A stretch of 64,000 bases of DNA from positions 1 through 64,000 of the forward strand of contig NZ_JTDK01000015.1 in the NCBI RefSeq assembly GCF_000802305.1, in the 5' to 3' direction. The notes beneath the pieces were generated by a model that made no database searches, had not been told where the DNA came from, and was given only the letters and a program-made list of their open reading frames with translations. The stretch comes from Microbacterium mangrovi. GTDB lineage: Bacteria > Actinomycetota > Actinomycetes > Actinomycetales > Microbacteriaceae. Both the position numbers and the translations under genes were made by a program. This document shows positions 18,029 through 26,858 of this stretch, in pieces (positions within the stretch are counted from its first letter, which is position 1; the number at the start of each line of letters is the position of its first letter).

Positions 18029-18086
18029 TTGATTCCGATCGCGTGGCGGGTTATGGTTCATCTAACCGCATCGTCTAACCGCATAG
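18029..18086 (+). promoter_or_regulatory. Promoter and tandem operators of the CUT1/nucleoside operon
   Basis: A -35 TTGATT (18029-18034), 17-bp spacer and -10 TATGGT (18052-18057). Just downstream, two half-conserved operators, CTAACCGCATCG (18062-18073) and CTAACCGCATAG (18075-18086), cover the expected transcription start. They resemble the site before the divergent LacI gene. Confidence 0.7.
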
Positions 18087-18111
18087 ATGCACTGATTCGA
18101 AGGAGAAACAG

Positions 18112-19404
18112 ATGAAGCGAGCACTCGGGCTCGTCACCGGAGTGGCGGCGGTCGCACTCCTGCTCTCCGGCTGCTCCAGCCCGGATGGAAGCTCCGCGAC
18201 ATCCACGAAAGCGTCGGGCACGGTCCAGTTCCTCGGCCCGGAGGATCCGAAGACCTTCGCGCCGGTGATCTCGGCATTCGAGAAGAAGCATCCGGACATC
18301 ACGATCAAATACACGCAGGTTCCGTTCGACCAGTACTCGACCACGCTGCAGCAGCGTCTGTCCGCCAAGGACGACACGATCGACGTGTTCGCCGTCGACC
18401 AGCCGAACCTCGCCCAGATGGCCGCGCAGGGCTTCCTCGTCGACCTGAGCGATCTGAAGGACAAGGCCAAGGCGGCGACGTCCGATGCGCAGTACAAGAT
18501 CAACATCTACAACGACAAGATGTATGCGCTGTCGATCTGGAACTCCACCCAGATGATGTTCTACAACAAGGACATGCTCGACAAGGCAGGCGTCGCAGCA
18601 CCCTCTGCGGATCCGGCACAGCGCTGGACGTGGGAGCAGACGGCAGCGGCCGGCAAGAAGGCGATGACCGCGGGCGCGGCCTCCGGTCTTCTTCTCGAGC
18701 AGGTCGAGGCGTACTACCAGCTGCAGCCCCTCGTGGAATCGGTCGGGGGAGGTTCGGGCATCTCGGGCAAGGACATGTTGGATGTCGATGTCACGAACCC
18801 GGGCTGGAACAAGGCCATGCAGTGGTACGGCAATACCTTCGCGTCGGGGCTGTCGCCTCGGGGCGTCGGCGGGTTCCAGACCAGCGCCGTCTTCACGGAC
18901 AAGAAGACGGCCTTCTTCGTCGGCGGGCCGTGGGATGTCGGAAACTTCGCGGCCAACGCCAAGTTCGACTGGGGCATCGCGCCGCAGCCGTATTTCGAAG
19001 GCGGCAGCAAGGTGACGCCGACCGGATCGTGGTCTTGGGGTGTCAACACCGCCTCGAAGAACCAGGCCGCGGCGAAGGAGTTCATCGAGTTCGCAGCGCT
19101 CGATCCGGCCGGCAGCCTCGCGACCACCGAAGCGACCACGATCATTCCCGCGAACACCGAGGCCGCTGCGCAGTATCTTCCGAAGCTCGAGGCCATGGGC
19201 GGCGCCCACAGCAAGGGTGTCGCCAACCTCATCACGTACGAGATCTCGCACACGGCCGTCGCTCGTCCCGTGTCGGTCGGCTACGTGCAGTTCGAGTCGC
19301 TCATCAACAAGGCGTTCGGCGACATCCGGAACGGTGCCGATGTCGCGTCCCGGCTCGAGCAGGCCCAGCAGCAGATCAAGGATGCCTGGAGCCAGCTGAA
19401 ATGA
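18112..19404 (+). CDS. Extracellular solute-binding lipoprotein (CUT1)
   Basis: A 430-residue family 1 solute-binding lipoprotein. The signal peptide MKRALGLVTGVAAVALLLSG ends in a lipobox with Cys21. The mature protein begins with VQFLGPEDPKTFAPVISAFEKKHPDI, typical of sugar-binding proteins such as MalE. A GAAGGAG ribosome site lies before the ATG. Its stop overlaps the first permease gene (ATGA). With the two MalF/MalG-type permeases it forms a CUT1 importer. No dedicated ATPase gene is present in the operon, so a shared MsiK-type ATPase elsewhere is presumed. Nucleoside hydrolase and ribokinase downstream suggest a nucleoside or pentose cargo. Confidence 0.92.
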   Translation: MKRALGLVTGVAAVALLLSGCSSPDGSSATSTKASGTVQFLGPEDPKTFAPVISAFEKKHPDITIKYTQVPFDQYSTTLQQRLSAKDDTIDVFAVDQPNLAQMAAQGFLVDLSDLKDKAKAATSDAQYKINIYNDKMYALSIWNSTQMMFYNKDMLDKAGVAAPSADPAQRWTWEQTAAAGKKAMTAGAASGLLLEQVEAYYQLQPLVESVGGGSGISGKDMLDVDVTNPGWNKAMQWYGNTFASGLSPRGVGGFQTSAVFTDKKTAFFVGGPWDVGNFAANAKFDWGIAPQPYFEGGSKVTPTGSWSWGVNTASKNQAAAKEFIEFAALDPAGSLATTEATTIIPANTEAAAQYLPKLEAMGGAHSKGVANLITYEISHTAVARPVSVGYVQFESLINKAFGDIRNGADVASRLEQAQQQIKDAWSQLK

Positions 19405-20330
19405 CCATGACCGTCAAGGGTGCGGGGACGACGACGAGTCGGCCCCGCGCCCGGGCGCCGCGACGCGGACGTCATCGCCCTGGGCCCGGCAGCATCGCCC
19501 TGCTGTTCCTCCTTCCGGCGTTGCTCGCTCTGGTGGTGCTCCGCCTGGCGCCCGCTGCCGTCGCACTCGTCGACAGCCTGTCACGCACCACACTGCTCGG
19601 CGGGACGTCGTTCGTCGGCCTCGGAAACTACTTCGAGCTGTTCGCGAATCCGGACTTTCAGAATGCGATCGGCGTGACCCTGCTGTTCGCACTTGTGATC
19701 AACCCGCTGCAGATCGCCGCAGCCGTGCTCCTCGCCATCCTCTTCACGAAGCGCGCGGCCGGGTCACGATTCTGGCGATCGATGGTGATCCTGCCCATCG
19801 CCGTGCCGCCCGCAGTGTCGGCCGTCGTCTGGAGCGTGATCTACCGGCCGGACGGCCTCGCGAACTCATTCCTCGCGGTGTTCGGCATCCCGCCGCAGCC
19901 GTTCCTGACGTCTCAGAGTCAAGCGCTCCTCTCGATCATGATCCTTCTCTCGTGGATCGGCGTGGGCTACTGGATGATGTTCCTGATCGCCGGGCTCAAC
20001 GACATCCCCGCCTCGTACTACGAGGCGGCTTCGATCGACGGGGCATCCGGCTGGCGTCAGCTGTGGTCGATCACCCTCCCCCTCCTGCGCCGTCCTCTCG
20101 CCTTCGTGCTCGTCGCGGACACCGTCTCGAACTTCCTCGTGTTCGCGCCCGTGCAGATCCTCACCAAGGGTGGCCCGAACGGATCGACCAATCTCCTGAT
20201 GTACGACCTCTACACCCGGGCCTACACGTTCGGGGACATCAACAAGGCACAGGCCGAGGTCGTGATCCTGGTGGTCATCACCGTGGCGATCGTGGCACTG
20301 CAGTTCCGGCTCTTGAGGGCGGAGGACTGA
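19401..20330 (+). CDS. ABC importer permease, MalF type
   Basis: A 309-residue permease with a basic N-terminus and about six membrane segments starting near residue 32 (SIALLFLLPALLALVVL). The cytoplasmic EAA loop, YYEAASIDGASGWRQLWSITLPLL, contacts the ATPase and is the family hallmark. Its ATG overlaps the stop of the binding-protein gene, and its stop shares a base with the next permease start. It forms a heterodimer with the downstream permease. Confidence 0.93.
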   Translation: MTMTVKGAGTTTSRPRARAPRRGRHRPGPGSIALLFLLPALLALVVLRLAPAAVALVDSLSRTTLLGGTSFVGLGNYFELFANPDFQNAIGVTLLFALVINPLQIAAAVLLAILFTKRAAGSRFWRSMVILPIAVPPAVSAVVWSVIYRPDGLANSFLAVFGIPPQPFLTSQSQALLSIMILLSWIGVGYWMMFLIAGLNDIPASYYEAASIDGASGWRQLWSITLPLLRRPLAFVLVADTVSNFLVFAPVQILTKGGPNGSTNLLMYDLYTRAYTFGDINKAQAEVVILVVITVAIVALQFRLLRAED

Positions 20331-21202
20331 TGATGGCCACGACCGCACTGCCTGCAGGGCGTCGTCGGTTCACACGACGAACCGTCGTCACCATCTGGAC
20401 GACCCTCCTCGCGGTCTCCGTCGGGATCGCCTTCCTCGTCCCGTTGTGGTGGACGTTCATCAGCTCGCTCCGGCCCGGTGCCGAGACGTTCACGTACTTG
20501 AATCCGCTGTCCTGGCAGACGTTCTTCACTCTGACTCCGAGCCTGCAGAACTATGCGGCGCTGCTGCAGACCGACCTTTGGCGGGCGATCCTCAACTCTC
20601 TCTTCGTGAGTGTCGTCACGGTGGTCGCGGGCCTCGCCGTCTGTGCGACGGCGGCCTACGGGCTGTCGGCGTTCCGCTTCCGCGGACGAGGGGTGCTGTT
20701 CTCCGTCGTCATCCTGTCGTTCCTGATCCCGTTCGACGCGATCGCGATCCCGTTGGCCGCCATGTTCCGCGACTGGCACCTGCAGAACACGTTCCTCGGC
20801 CTCATCCTCCCGGGCATCGGGAACGGCATGGCCATCTTCCTGCTGCGCACGTTCTTCCTCGCGATCCCGGAAGAACTCGTCGAGGCCGGACGACTCGACG
20901 GTCTCGGCTGGTGGGGGATCTTCACGCGCATCTACGTGCCTTTGTCGCGGCCCGCTCTGATCGGCGCGGGCTTGATGCTCTTCCTCTTCCAGTGGCAGGC
21001 GTACGTGTGGCCGCTGCTCATGGGAACCGACAACACGCACATTCTCGGGCCCGTCGCCCTCGCCAACATGCAGGGGCAGTTCCACGTCGACTACGGCGTC
21101 CTGTTCGCCGCATCGATGATCCTCGTCCTCATCCCGCTCGCGATCATCCTCGGCTTCCAGCGCTACTTCATCCAGTCCGTCAGCACGACGGGGCTCAAGT
21201 AG
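20330..21202 (+). CDS. ABC importer permease, MalG type
   Basis: A 290-residue permease with about six membrane segments, the first at VVTIWTTLLAVSVGIAFLVPL. The EAA loop ELVEAGRLDGLGWWGIFTRIY is present and the C-terminus GFQRYFIQSVSTTGLK is the typical MalG ending. It begins with two consecutive ATG codons directly at the stop of the MalF-type gene. The operon continues 31 bp later with the nucleoside hydrolase. Confidence 0.93.
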   Translation: MMATTALPAGRRRFTRRTVVTIWTTLLAVSVGIAFLVPLWWTFISSLRPGAETFTYLNPLSWQTFFTLTPSLQNYAALLQTDLWRAILNSLFVSVVTVVAGLAVCATAAYGLSAFRFRGRGVLFSVVILSFLIPFDAIAIPLAAMFRDWHLQNTFLGLILPGIGNGMAIFLLRTFFLAIPEELVEAGRLDGLGWWGIFTRIYVPLSRPALIGAGLMLFLFQWQAYVWPLLMGTDNTHILGPVALANMQGQFHVDYGVLFAASMILVLIPLAIILGFQRYFIQSVSTTGLK

Positions 21203-21233
21203 GCCTCTCTTGTCCAGAAAGGACGGCACCGCT

Positions 21234-22148
21234 GTGTCTCCACTCCACCGTGTTCTCCTCGACACCGACATCGGCACCGACGTCGACGACCTCATGGCAC
21301 TCGCTCTGATCCTCGGAAGCCCCGAGATCGAACTTGTCGGGGTGACCACCGTGTACGGCGATACGCGCCTGCGGGCCCAGCTGACCGCGCGTGTGCTCGC
21401 AACGGCCGGACGGAGCGTACCGATCCACGCGGGTGAGAGCGCCACGCTCTCGGGGCGAGAGGTCTGGTGGGCCGGCCACGAAGGCGTCCTCCACGCGGAC
21501 CTGGACGACGAACACTACGAATCGGACGACGCGGTGCAGTTCCTCGTCGACACCGTCCTGTCGGCACCTGGCGAGATCGATCTGATCGCGATCGGCCCTC
21601 TCACCAATGTCGCCCGGGCGATCGCTGCACACCCCTCATTCGCTGGTTCTCTTCGTCATCTCTGGGTCATGGGCGGCGCATTCACCAGTGAAGAGCCGGA
21701 ACACAATTTCCGCAGCGACGCAGCCGCCGCGCGAATCGTGTTCGCCGCCGGCATCCCGACGACCGTCACCGGGCTCGAGGTCACCCGGCAGATCCACATC
21801 GGAAGTGCCGAGCTGACGCGGATCGCGGAGTCCGGCCGATTGGGTCGGATCGTGCAATCCGAGATCGAGCAGTGGTGGAGGTTCTGGAACGAGGAATGGA
21901 ACGTGCCCCATGACCCGGTCACGGTTCTGACGCTCACCAGGCCCCGCATGTTCCGATTCTCGGAGTACGGTGTCGTGGCGATCGACGGCGGCGATGAGGA
22001 CGGGGTCAGCCGTTTTCTGCCCGGCCAGGACGGGCGCACGCGGATCACGGTCGGACTGGATGCCCCGGCGACGGCCCTCGCCATCGTCGACGGGATCGTC
22101 GCGGGTTCGGGTTCGGATGCCGAGACCGCCGCCGGGAGATCGGCATGA
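21234..22148 (+). CDS. Inosine-uridine-preferring nucleoside hydrolase family protein
   Basis: A 304-residue nucleoside hydrolase that splits the N-glycosidic bond of a nucleoside to free ribose and base. The calcium-binding motif DTDIGTDVDD is at residues 10-19 and the GPLTNVA and MGGAF segments follow. The GTG at 21234 is preferred over an upstream TTG because an AAAGGA ribosome site precedes it. Its stop overlaps the ribokinase start, so freed ribose is phosphorylated at once. This pairing assigns the operon to nucleoside salvage. Base preference is not known. Confidence 0.9.
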   Translation: MSPLHRVLLDTDIGTDVDDLMALALILGSPEIELVGVTTVYGDTRLRAQLTARVLATAGRSVPIHAGESATLSGREVWWAGHEGVLHADLDDEHYESDDAVQFLVDTVLSAPGEIDLIAIGPLTNVARAIAAHPSFAGSLRHLWVMGGAFTSEEPEHNFRSDAAAARIVFAAGIPTTVTGLEVTRQIHIGSAELTRIAESGRLGRIVQSEIEQWWRFWNEEWNVPHDPVTVLTLTRPRMFRFSEYGVVAIDGGDEDGVSRFLPGQDGRTRITVGLDAPATALAIVDGIVAGSGSDAETAAGRSA

Positions 22149-22999
22149 GCGATCGACCCCTCCTTACGGTCGCCGGCGCCATCAACGTCGACTTGACGGC
22201 GTGCGTGTCGCGCGCGCCCGGTCCGGGTGAGACGGTGGCGGATGGAAGGCTGACTCGGCTATCAGGGGGCAAAGGCGCCAACCAGGCGGTCGCGTCCGCG
22301 CGACTCGGAGCGCGTGTCCGCATGGTCGGCGCGGTCGGCGACGACCCGGACGGGAACGCCCAGCTCGCGAACCTCGCGGCCTCGGACGTCGACACGGCAT
22401 CGGTGCAGCGAGTCGGAGCCCCGACAGGATCAGCGCTGATCGTGGTCGATGACAACGGAGAGAACTCCATCGTCGTGTGCCCGGGCGCCAACCTTCACAT
22501 CGACGCATCCGCGTTGCGGGTCGATCCCCACACCGCGGTGCTGGCCCAACTGGAGATCCCCGTGACGGTCGTCGAGTCGATCGTCGCCGCAACGGACGGC
22601 TTCGTCGCCATCAACGTCTCGCCTGCCGGCGCCATATCCGCACAACTCCGGGAACGAGGAGATCTGTTCATCGTCAACGAAACCGAGTACGCGGCGCATC
22701 CCGAGCTTGAAACGGCGCGCATGACCGCAGTGACTCTGGGAGATCGAGGCGCGGTACTCCTCCGCGAGGGCGTCGAAGTGGCGCGCGCCCGCGTCGAGGC
22801 CCGCGGCCTCGTCAGCACGGTCGGCGCCGGCGACGCGTTCGCTGCGGCACTGACCCTCGGAATCATCCGGGGGGACAATCTGCCGGACGCGCTTCACCGG
22901 GCGTGCGCAGTCGGGGCGTCGGCGGTTGAGCAGCAGCAGTCGCAACCCGCCCTCAGGCCGCTCGAGTCATACCTCCCCCGAGTCCGAAGCTCGGCCTGA
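22145..22999 (+). CDS. rbsK: Ribokinase
   Basis: A 284-residue PfkB-family kinase that converts ribose to ribose-5-phosphate. The GGKGANQAVASARLG motif starts at residue 41 and the catalytic GAGD is at 227-230 with D230 as base. The INVDLTAC start and VGAVGDDPDGN loop are ribokinase-like. Slightly shorter than the common 300-310. Its ATG overlaps the nucleoside hydrolase stop. It is the last gene of the operon and is followed by the intergenic hairpin repeat. Other ribofuranose kinases of this family cannot be fully excluded. Confidence 0.88.
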   Translation: MSDRPLLTVAGAINVDLTACVSRAPGPGETVADGRLTRLSGGKGANQAVASARLGARVRMVGAVGDDPDGNAQLANLAASDVDTASVQRVGAPTGSALIVVDDNGENSIVVCPGANLHIDASALRVDPHTAVLAQLEIPVTVVESIVAATDGFVAINVSPAGAISAQLRERGDLFIVNETEYAAHPELETARMTAVTLGDRGAVLLREGVEVARARVEARGLVSTVGAGDAFAAALTLGIIRGDNLPDALHRACAVGASAVEQQQSQPALRPLESYLPRVRSSA

Positions 23000-23035
23000 C
23001 GAGACGGCTTCGTCGCCACCCGCGCGGTTACTGTG

Positions 23036-23083
23036 TTCCGCTGTCCTGTTTCGCAGCGATTCGTACCGTTCAGGACAGCGGAA
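23036..23083. repeat. Intergenic hairpin repeat, copy 2
   Basis: A 13-bp perfect inverted repeat (23036-23048 with 23071-23083) around a 22-base loop. Nearly identical to 16913-16958. It is placed between the convergent ribokinase and beta-repeat genes. Confidence 0.85.
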
Positions 23084-23126
23084 CCATCCGGCGGTGCGGG
23101 GTGTGGGGGCCGGCCGGCTGCAGGCT

Positions 23127-23192
23127 GATGGCCGAGAACCGGCGGATTCCAGGTGGAACAGCCTGTTCTCGGCCATCCTGCTGTTCTCGGCC
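23127..23192. repeat. Inverted repeat in the 22999-23223 gap
   Basis: GATGGCCGAGAAC (23127-23139) pairs perfectly with 23165-23177; a further copy of TGTTCTCGGCC follows at 23182-23192. It lies in the same non-coding gap as the second hairpin repeat and could be part of the terminator region. Confidence 0.7.
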
Positions 23193-23222
23193 GGCGATCG
23201 GATGCCCGCCGGCATCGATCCG

Positions 23223-23594
23223 TCAGCCTCCGCCGTCGGGGGAGAGGAACTCCTCGATCGAGAGGTAGGACCAGACGGGCACGGGTGCCGACGTGATGAA
23301 GCGGCCGTGCCGGGCGGGGCGGCCGGGACGCATGTGCCGGACGGGCTTGGCGGGTTTCACCGTGCGGATGGGTTTCGTCGGGCTCGGGCCGGTCGCACCC
23401 TTCATCCACGCGACGACGGCCCCGTCGGGATCGCGGAAATGACCGTGGGCGAAGGACCCGACCTGCCGCCCGGTGCGATCGATCACTGCGCCGTGGTTGA
23501 GCCATCCGAGGACCGCGCCGTCCAGTCCGAGGACGAAGTCCGGCGGATCCAGCCAGGCGACCACCTCGCCCGACGGATCGTAGATGGCTTCCAT
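23223..23594 (-). CDS. Short beta-repeat protein (4-fold beta flower-like)
   Basis: A 123-residue protein whose first 70 residues contain repeated short units: GEVVAWLD, GAVLGWLN, GRQVGSFAHG and GAVVAWMKG, each a beta-hairpin-like turn after Asp/Gly. This pattern matches what is known as the 4-fold beta flower fold. A basic Pro/Lys/Arg linker follows, then a C-terminal IEEFLSPDGGG. The ATG at 23594 is the first start inside the recognisable unit. Function unknown; the upstream neighbour is an unrelated oxidoreductase 65 bp away. No signal peptide seen. Confidence 0.7.
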   Translation of the reverse strand: MEAIYDPSGEVVAWLDPPDFVLGLDGAVLGWLNHGAVIDRTGRQVGSFAHGHFRDPDGAVVAWMKGATGPSPTKPIRTVKPAKPVRHMRPGRPARHGRFITSAPVPVWSYLSIEEFLSPDGGG

Positions 23595-23659
23595 GGCCCG
23601 ATCGTAGCGACCGTTCGTCCCTCGCGGGCGGTTTGGACGCGGGGCATCCCCCGCTCGTC

Positions 23660-24139
23660 TCAGTTGCCCGTCAGGCTCGGATCCGGGAGCCGCGTGAAGC
23701 GGATGACGGGAAGCAGCCGGTCGGTCTTCTTCGGGTAGTCGCCGAAGCTCGGAGCTTCCGTGATGATCTGAGTCCAGGCCGCGTCGCGGGCCGCCCCGTG
23801 CAGTTCTTCCGCGGACACGGCGATCTCTTCGCCGGCGATGATGATCCGCGCCGACTCGGGGTGGGCAGCAAGATTGCGGTACCAGGCCGGGTTCTTCGCC
23901 GCACCCGCCGCGGACGCGCAGACGGTCCAGGTTCCGTCGGGCTGCGACCAGTACGCGATCGGGGTCTCGTAGACCTTGCCGCTCTTGCGTCCGCGGGTGA
24001 TGAGGACGAGGGCGTCGAACCCCATCATCTTCTTCTTGCCGCGACGGATGCCGCGCACCTGGCGCGCGAGGAACCACCGCATCACGCGGTTCGGCTTCAG
24101 CGTGATGCCGTACGTGCCGTCCGGTGTCGTGAAACTCAT
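23660..24139 (-). CDS. Nitroreductase/deazaflavin-dependent oxidoreductase family protein
   Basis: A 159-residue protein of the Ddn-like family, small actinobacterial oxidoreductases that use F420 or flavin. Visible family features are the LITRGRKSGKVYETPIAY strand (about 43-60), an AGAAKNPAWYRNLAAHP segment and the C-terminal PVIRFTRL. The ATG at 24139 has a GGGAGG ribosome site; an extended frame upstream lacks one. It appears monocistronic. Cofactor choice cannot be read from the sequence alone. Confidence 0.82.
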   Translation of the reverse strand: MSFTTPDGTYGITLKPNRVMRWFLARQVRGIRRGKKKMMGFDALVLITRGRKSGKVYETPIAYWSQPDGTWTVCASAAGAAKNPAWYRNLAAHPESARIIIAGEEIAVSAEELHGAARDAAWTQIITEAPSFGDYPKKTDRLLPVIRFTRLPDPSLTGN

Positions 24140-24236
24140 GCGACCTCCCGTCAGGCGCCACACTACTCGGGGAGGATGCCGCCAGGACGGCGAAGACCGG
24201 CGATGTGGGGGATTCGTCGGCCTTCGCCGTGCGAGG

Positions 24237-24629
24237 TCACTTCCGACAGTCGGTGAGAAGGGAGTCGTACTTCCCGCGCCGGGCGTCATCCCGGATCTTC
24301 TCCGTGACGCTCGTGCTCGGAATCACGACGACGTTCACCTGGGTGTCGTTGTAGTAGCAGGCGGCGATCACGGTGGTACGCGACGCCGGTGCGGGTGAAG
24401 CGGGCCGGAGGCCGAGCTCCTTGACGGCGTCCATGGACGTGACGCTGCCGGGCGAATGGGCGAATGCGTCCTGCAGCGACTTCCCCACGAATGCCGATGC
24501 AGGTCTGGTCGGTGACGATGACGGGGGCTTTGTCGGAGAGGGTTCGCCGTTGCCTGAGCACCCCACGAGTGCCAGCCCGAGCGAAGCGATCACCGCCACC
24601 GCGGCCGCCATCCGTTTGCGCGCCTGCAT
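24237..24629 (-). CDS. Small lipoprotein
   Basis: A 130-residue predicted lipoprotein. The signal peptide MQARKRMAAAVAVIASLGLA ends in the lipobox LVGC (Cys24), followed by a Ser/Pro/Thr linker to about residue 42. The mature domain carries two cysteines (in ACYYNDT and near the end, TDCRK) that could form a disulfide. The region SLQDAFAHSPGSVTSMDAVKELGL has some likeness to PASTA-like ligand domains but this is uncertain. A GAGGTGA ribosome site precedes the ATG, and the gene starts 2 bp after the stop of the secreted-protein gene, so the two form an operon. Function unknown. Confidence 0.72.
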   Translation of the reverse strand: MQARKRMAAAVAVIASLGLALVGCSGNGEPSPTKPPSSSPTRPASAFVGKSLQDAFAHSPGSVTSMDAVKELGLRPASPAPASRTTVIAACYYNDTQVNVVVIPSTSVTEKIRDDARRGKYDSLLTDCRK

Positions 24630-24631
24630 GT

Positions 24632-25219
24632 TCACCTCGACTTCACGACGCAGTAGATGGAGGCACCTCCCGGGCTGAACGCCGTCAGGTACCGGCTGTA
24701 CGACGTGTGCTTGCTGGTTCGGATGCCGGTGAACGTGCTGACGGTCTTCCGGATGCGATAGCGGTACTTCGTGCCGATCGGGTACGCGACGAGCACCTGA
24801 TTCCGGTTGATCTTCCGAGAGCAGCCGACGCTGACCTGGACGCTGGCAGCCGAGGTGATGCTCAGGCCCGCCGCGACGGCACCGCGGGTGAGGCCGAACG
24901 ACGACTGGATCGACCGGGTTGCACCCCGGGTCTTGGTGATGGAGCAGGTGGTCCCGTTCGAACCCACCCCGCAGCGCCCGATTTCCTGTGTGCCGCGGAC
25001 GTGATAGCTGCGGCTGATGTTGACCACCTTGTAGGTCGTGCTCTGGCGGACGACCCGCTCGGGACTCACATCGCCGGCGGCGGACGCCGTCGTCGTGCCG
25101 CCGGCGACGAGGGCGAGACTCAACGCCCCTGCGGCGATCAGTCGCGCACGCGTCCGGTCGCCGCCTCCTCGCAGTCGCAGGCGTCGCATGATCGAGCGCA
25201 TCGTGGTCGAACGTGTCAT
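24632..25219 (-). CDS. Secreted cysteine-containing protein
   Basis: A 195-residue protein with an Arg-rich N-terminus (about 27 residues), a hydrophobic stretch LIAAGALSLALVAGGTTTASA and a likely signal-peptidase site after ASA, so it is exported. The mature part contains four cysteines (in GRCGVG, TTCSIT, VGCSRK and IYCVVK), which suggests two disulfides, and many Ser/Thr/Arg residues. A strong AGGAGGAG ribosome site precedes the ATG. I do not recognise the family. It is co-transcribed with the lipoprotein 2 bp downstream, so a shared envelope role is likely. Confidence 0.72.
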   Translation of the reverse strand: MTRSTTMRSIMRRLRLRGGGDRTRARLIAAGALSLALVAGGTTTASAAGDVSPERVVRQSTTYKVVNISRSYHVRGTQEIGRCGVGSNGTTCSITKTRGATRSIQSSFGLTRGAVAAGLSITSAASVQVSVGCSRKINRNQVLVAYPIGTKYRYRIRKTVSTFTGIRTSKHTSYSRYLTAFSPGGASIYCVVKSR

Positions 25220-25394
25220 TCCTCTCCTCCTTCGAGACGGATGGACTTGTTGCGCCAGGACTGCATGGGATCCATCCCATCACGACAGTCGACTTGGTGC
25301 AAGAGCCTTGTATGCGTGCAATCCCGGGGGTCGAGAAACCCGAACCGCGCCGTTCCCCGTGGCTCCGTCGGCTCGTGGCGGTTAGAGTGCGGTC

Positions 25395-26858
25395 ATGGGG
25401 GAGGATGTCCCGGCACAGGAGTTCACCCGCGCGGATCGGACGCGGCACCGCGAGAAGGTCCGGCGCAACCTCGACGTGTTCGCGCGGATGCTGCGCGAGG
25501 CGCAGTTCGACACCGACGATCCGCTCACCGGCCTCGAAGTCGAGCTGAACCTCATCGACGAGACCGGCGATCCGGCGATGCGCAACGCCGACGCGCTGGA
25601 AGCGATCGCGGATGCCGCCTTCCAGACCGAGCTCGGCCAGTTCAACATCGAGATCAATGTGCCGCCCGCTCGTCTGCGCGAAGGCGGGCTCACCACGTTC
25701 GAGGACGGACTCCGGCGCAGCCTCAACCATGCCGAAGAGCGCTCGTCGGCGATCGGCGCGCACCTGGTGACGATCGGCATCCTGCCGACGCTCGACGAGC
25801 GGCACCTGCGACCCGACAGCATCAGTGCCAATCCGCGCTACCGGCTGCTGAGCGAGCAGATCCTCAATGCGCGCGGCGAGGACATCGCGATCTCGATCGC
25901 CGGCGCCGAGCGGCTCGCCACCACGTCCGAGTCGATCCTGCCCGAGGCGGCGTGCACCAGCATGCAGCTGCACGTGCAGACATCGCCCGACTCCTTCGCC
26001 CCCTACTGGAACGCGTCCCAGGCGATCGCGGGCGTGCAGGTGGCGCTCGCCGCGAACTCGCCGTATCTGCTCGGCCGCGAGCTGTGGCGCGAGACGCGGG
26101 TCCCGCTGTTCGAACAGGCGACCGACACCCGAAGCGAAGAGCTGAAGGCGCAGGGCGTGCGCCCGCGGGTCTGGTTCGGGGAGCGGTGGATCACCTCCGT
26201 CTTCGACCTCTTCGAGGAGAACGTGCGGTACTTCCCGGCCCTGCTGCCGATCGTCCACGACGACGATCCGATGCGGGTGCTCGACGAGGGCGGCATCCCG
26301 GCCCTCGCCGAGCTGCGCCTGCACAACGGCACGATCTACCGGTGGAATCGCCCGATCTACGACGTCGCCGGCGGCACGCCGCACCTGCGGGTCGAGAACC
26401 GGCTGCTGCCTGCGGGGCCCACCGTCGTGGACATGATGGCCAACGCCGCGTTCTACTTCGGGCTCGTCCGGGCGATCGCCGAGAACGACCGGCCACTGTG
26501 GTCGCAGCTGTCGTTCCGGGCCGCCGACGAGAACTTCCACACCGCCGCGCGCGACGGCATCGACGCGCAGCTGTACTGGCCGAGCGTCGGCCAGGTGCCG
26601 GTGACGGAGCTCGTGCTGCGCCGGCTGCTGCCGATGGCGCACGAGGGGCTTCGATCCTGGGGCGTCGCGCCGGAGGTGGGCGATCGCCTGCTCGGCGTCA
26701 TCGAGGGGCGGTGCCTCACCGGCGTCACCGGTGCGGGCTGGTTCTCCGAGCGGATGCACCGTCGCGGCGGAATGGAGCGCTTCGACGCACTCCGGGCGAC
26801 ACTGCTCGAGTACCGCGAGGCGATGCACTCGAACGAACCGGTGCACACCTGGAGCTGA
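25395..26858 (+). CDS. Glutamate-cysteine ligase family protein (GCS2 type)
   Basis: A 487-residue ATP-grasp-like carboxylate-amine ligase related to glutamate-cysteine ligase. The N-terminal GLEVELNLID (about 45-54) and FQTELGQFNIEINVPP segments provide the metal-binding glutamates; SMQLHVQ and LLGRELWRETR are further family landmarks. Actinomycetes use such enzymes for gamma-glutamyl-cysteine in ergothioneine or glutathione-like pathways, but no partner gene is adjacent. The ATG follows a 175-bp gap. The product could be another gamma-glutamyl amide, so the substrate is open. Confidence 0.83.
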   Translation: MGEDVPAQEFTRADRTRHREKVRRNLDVFARMLREAQFDTDDPLTGLEVELNLIDETGDPAMRNADALEAIADAAFQTELGQFNIEINVPPARLREGGLTTFEDGLRRSLNHAEERSSAIGAHLVTIGILPTLDERHLRPDSISANPRYRLLSEQILNARGEDIAISIAGAERLATTSESILPEAACTSMQLHVQTSPDSFAPYWNASQAIAGVQVALAANSPYLLGRELWRETRVPLFEQATDTRSEELKAQGVRPRVWFGERWITSVFDLFEENVRYFPALLPIVHDDDPMRVLDEGGIPALAELRLHNGTIYRWNRPIYDVAGGTPHLRVENRLLPAGPTVVDMMANAAFYFGLVRAIAENDRPLWSQLSFRAADENFHTAARDGIDAQLYWPSVGQVPVTELVLRRLLPMAHEGLRSWGVAPEVGDRLLGVIEGRCLTGVTGAGWFSERMHRRGGMERFDALRATLLEYREAMHSNEPVHTWS

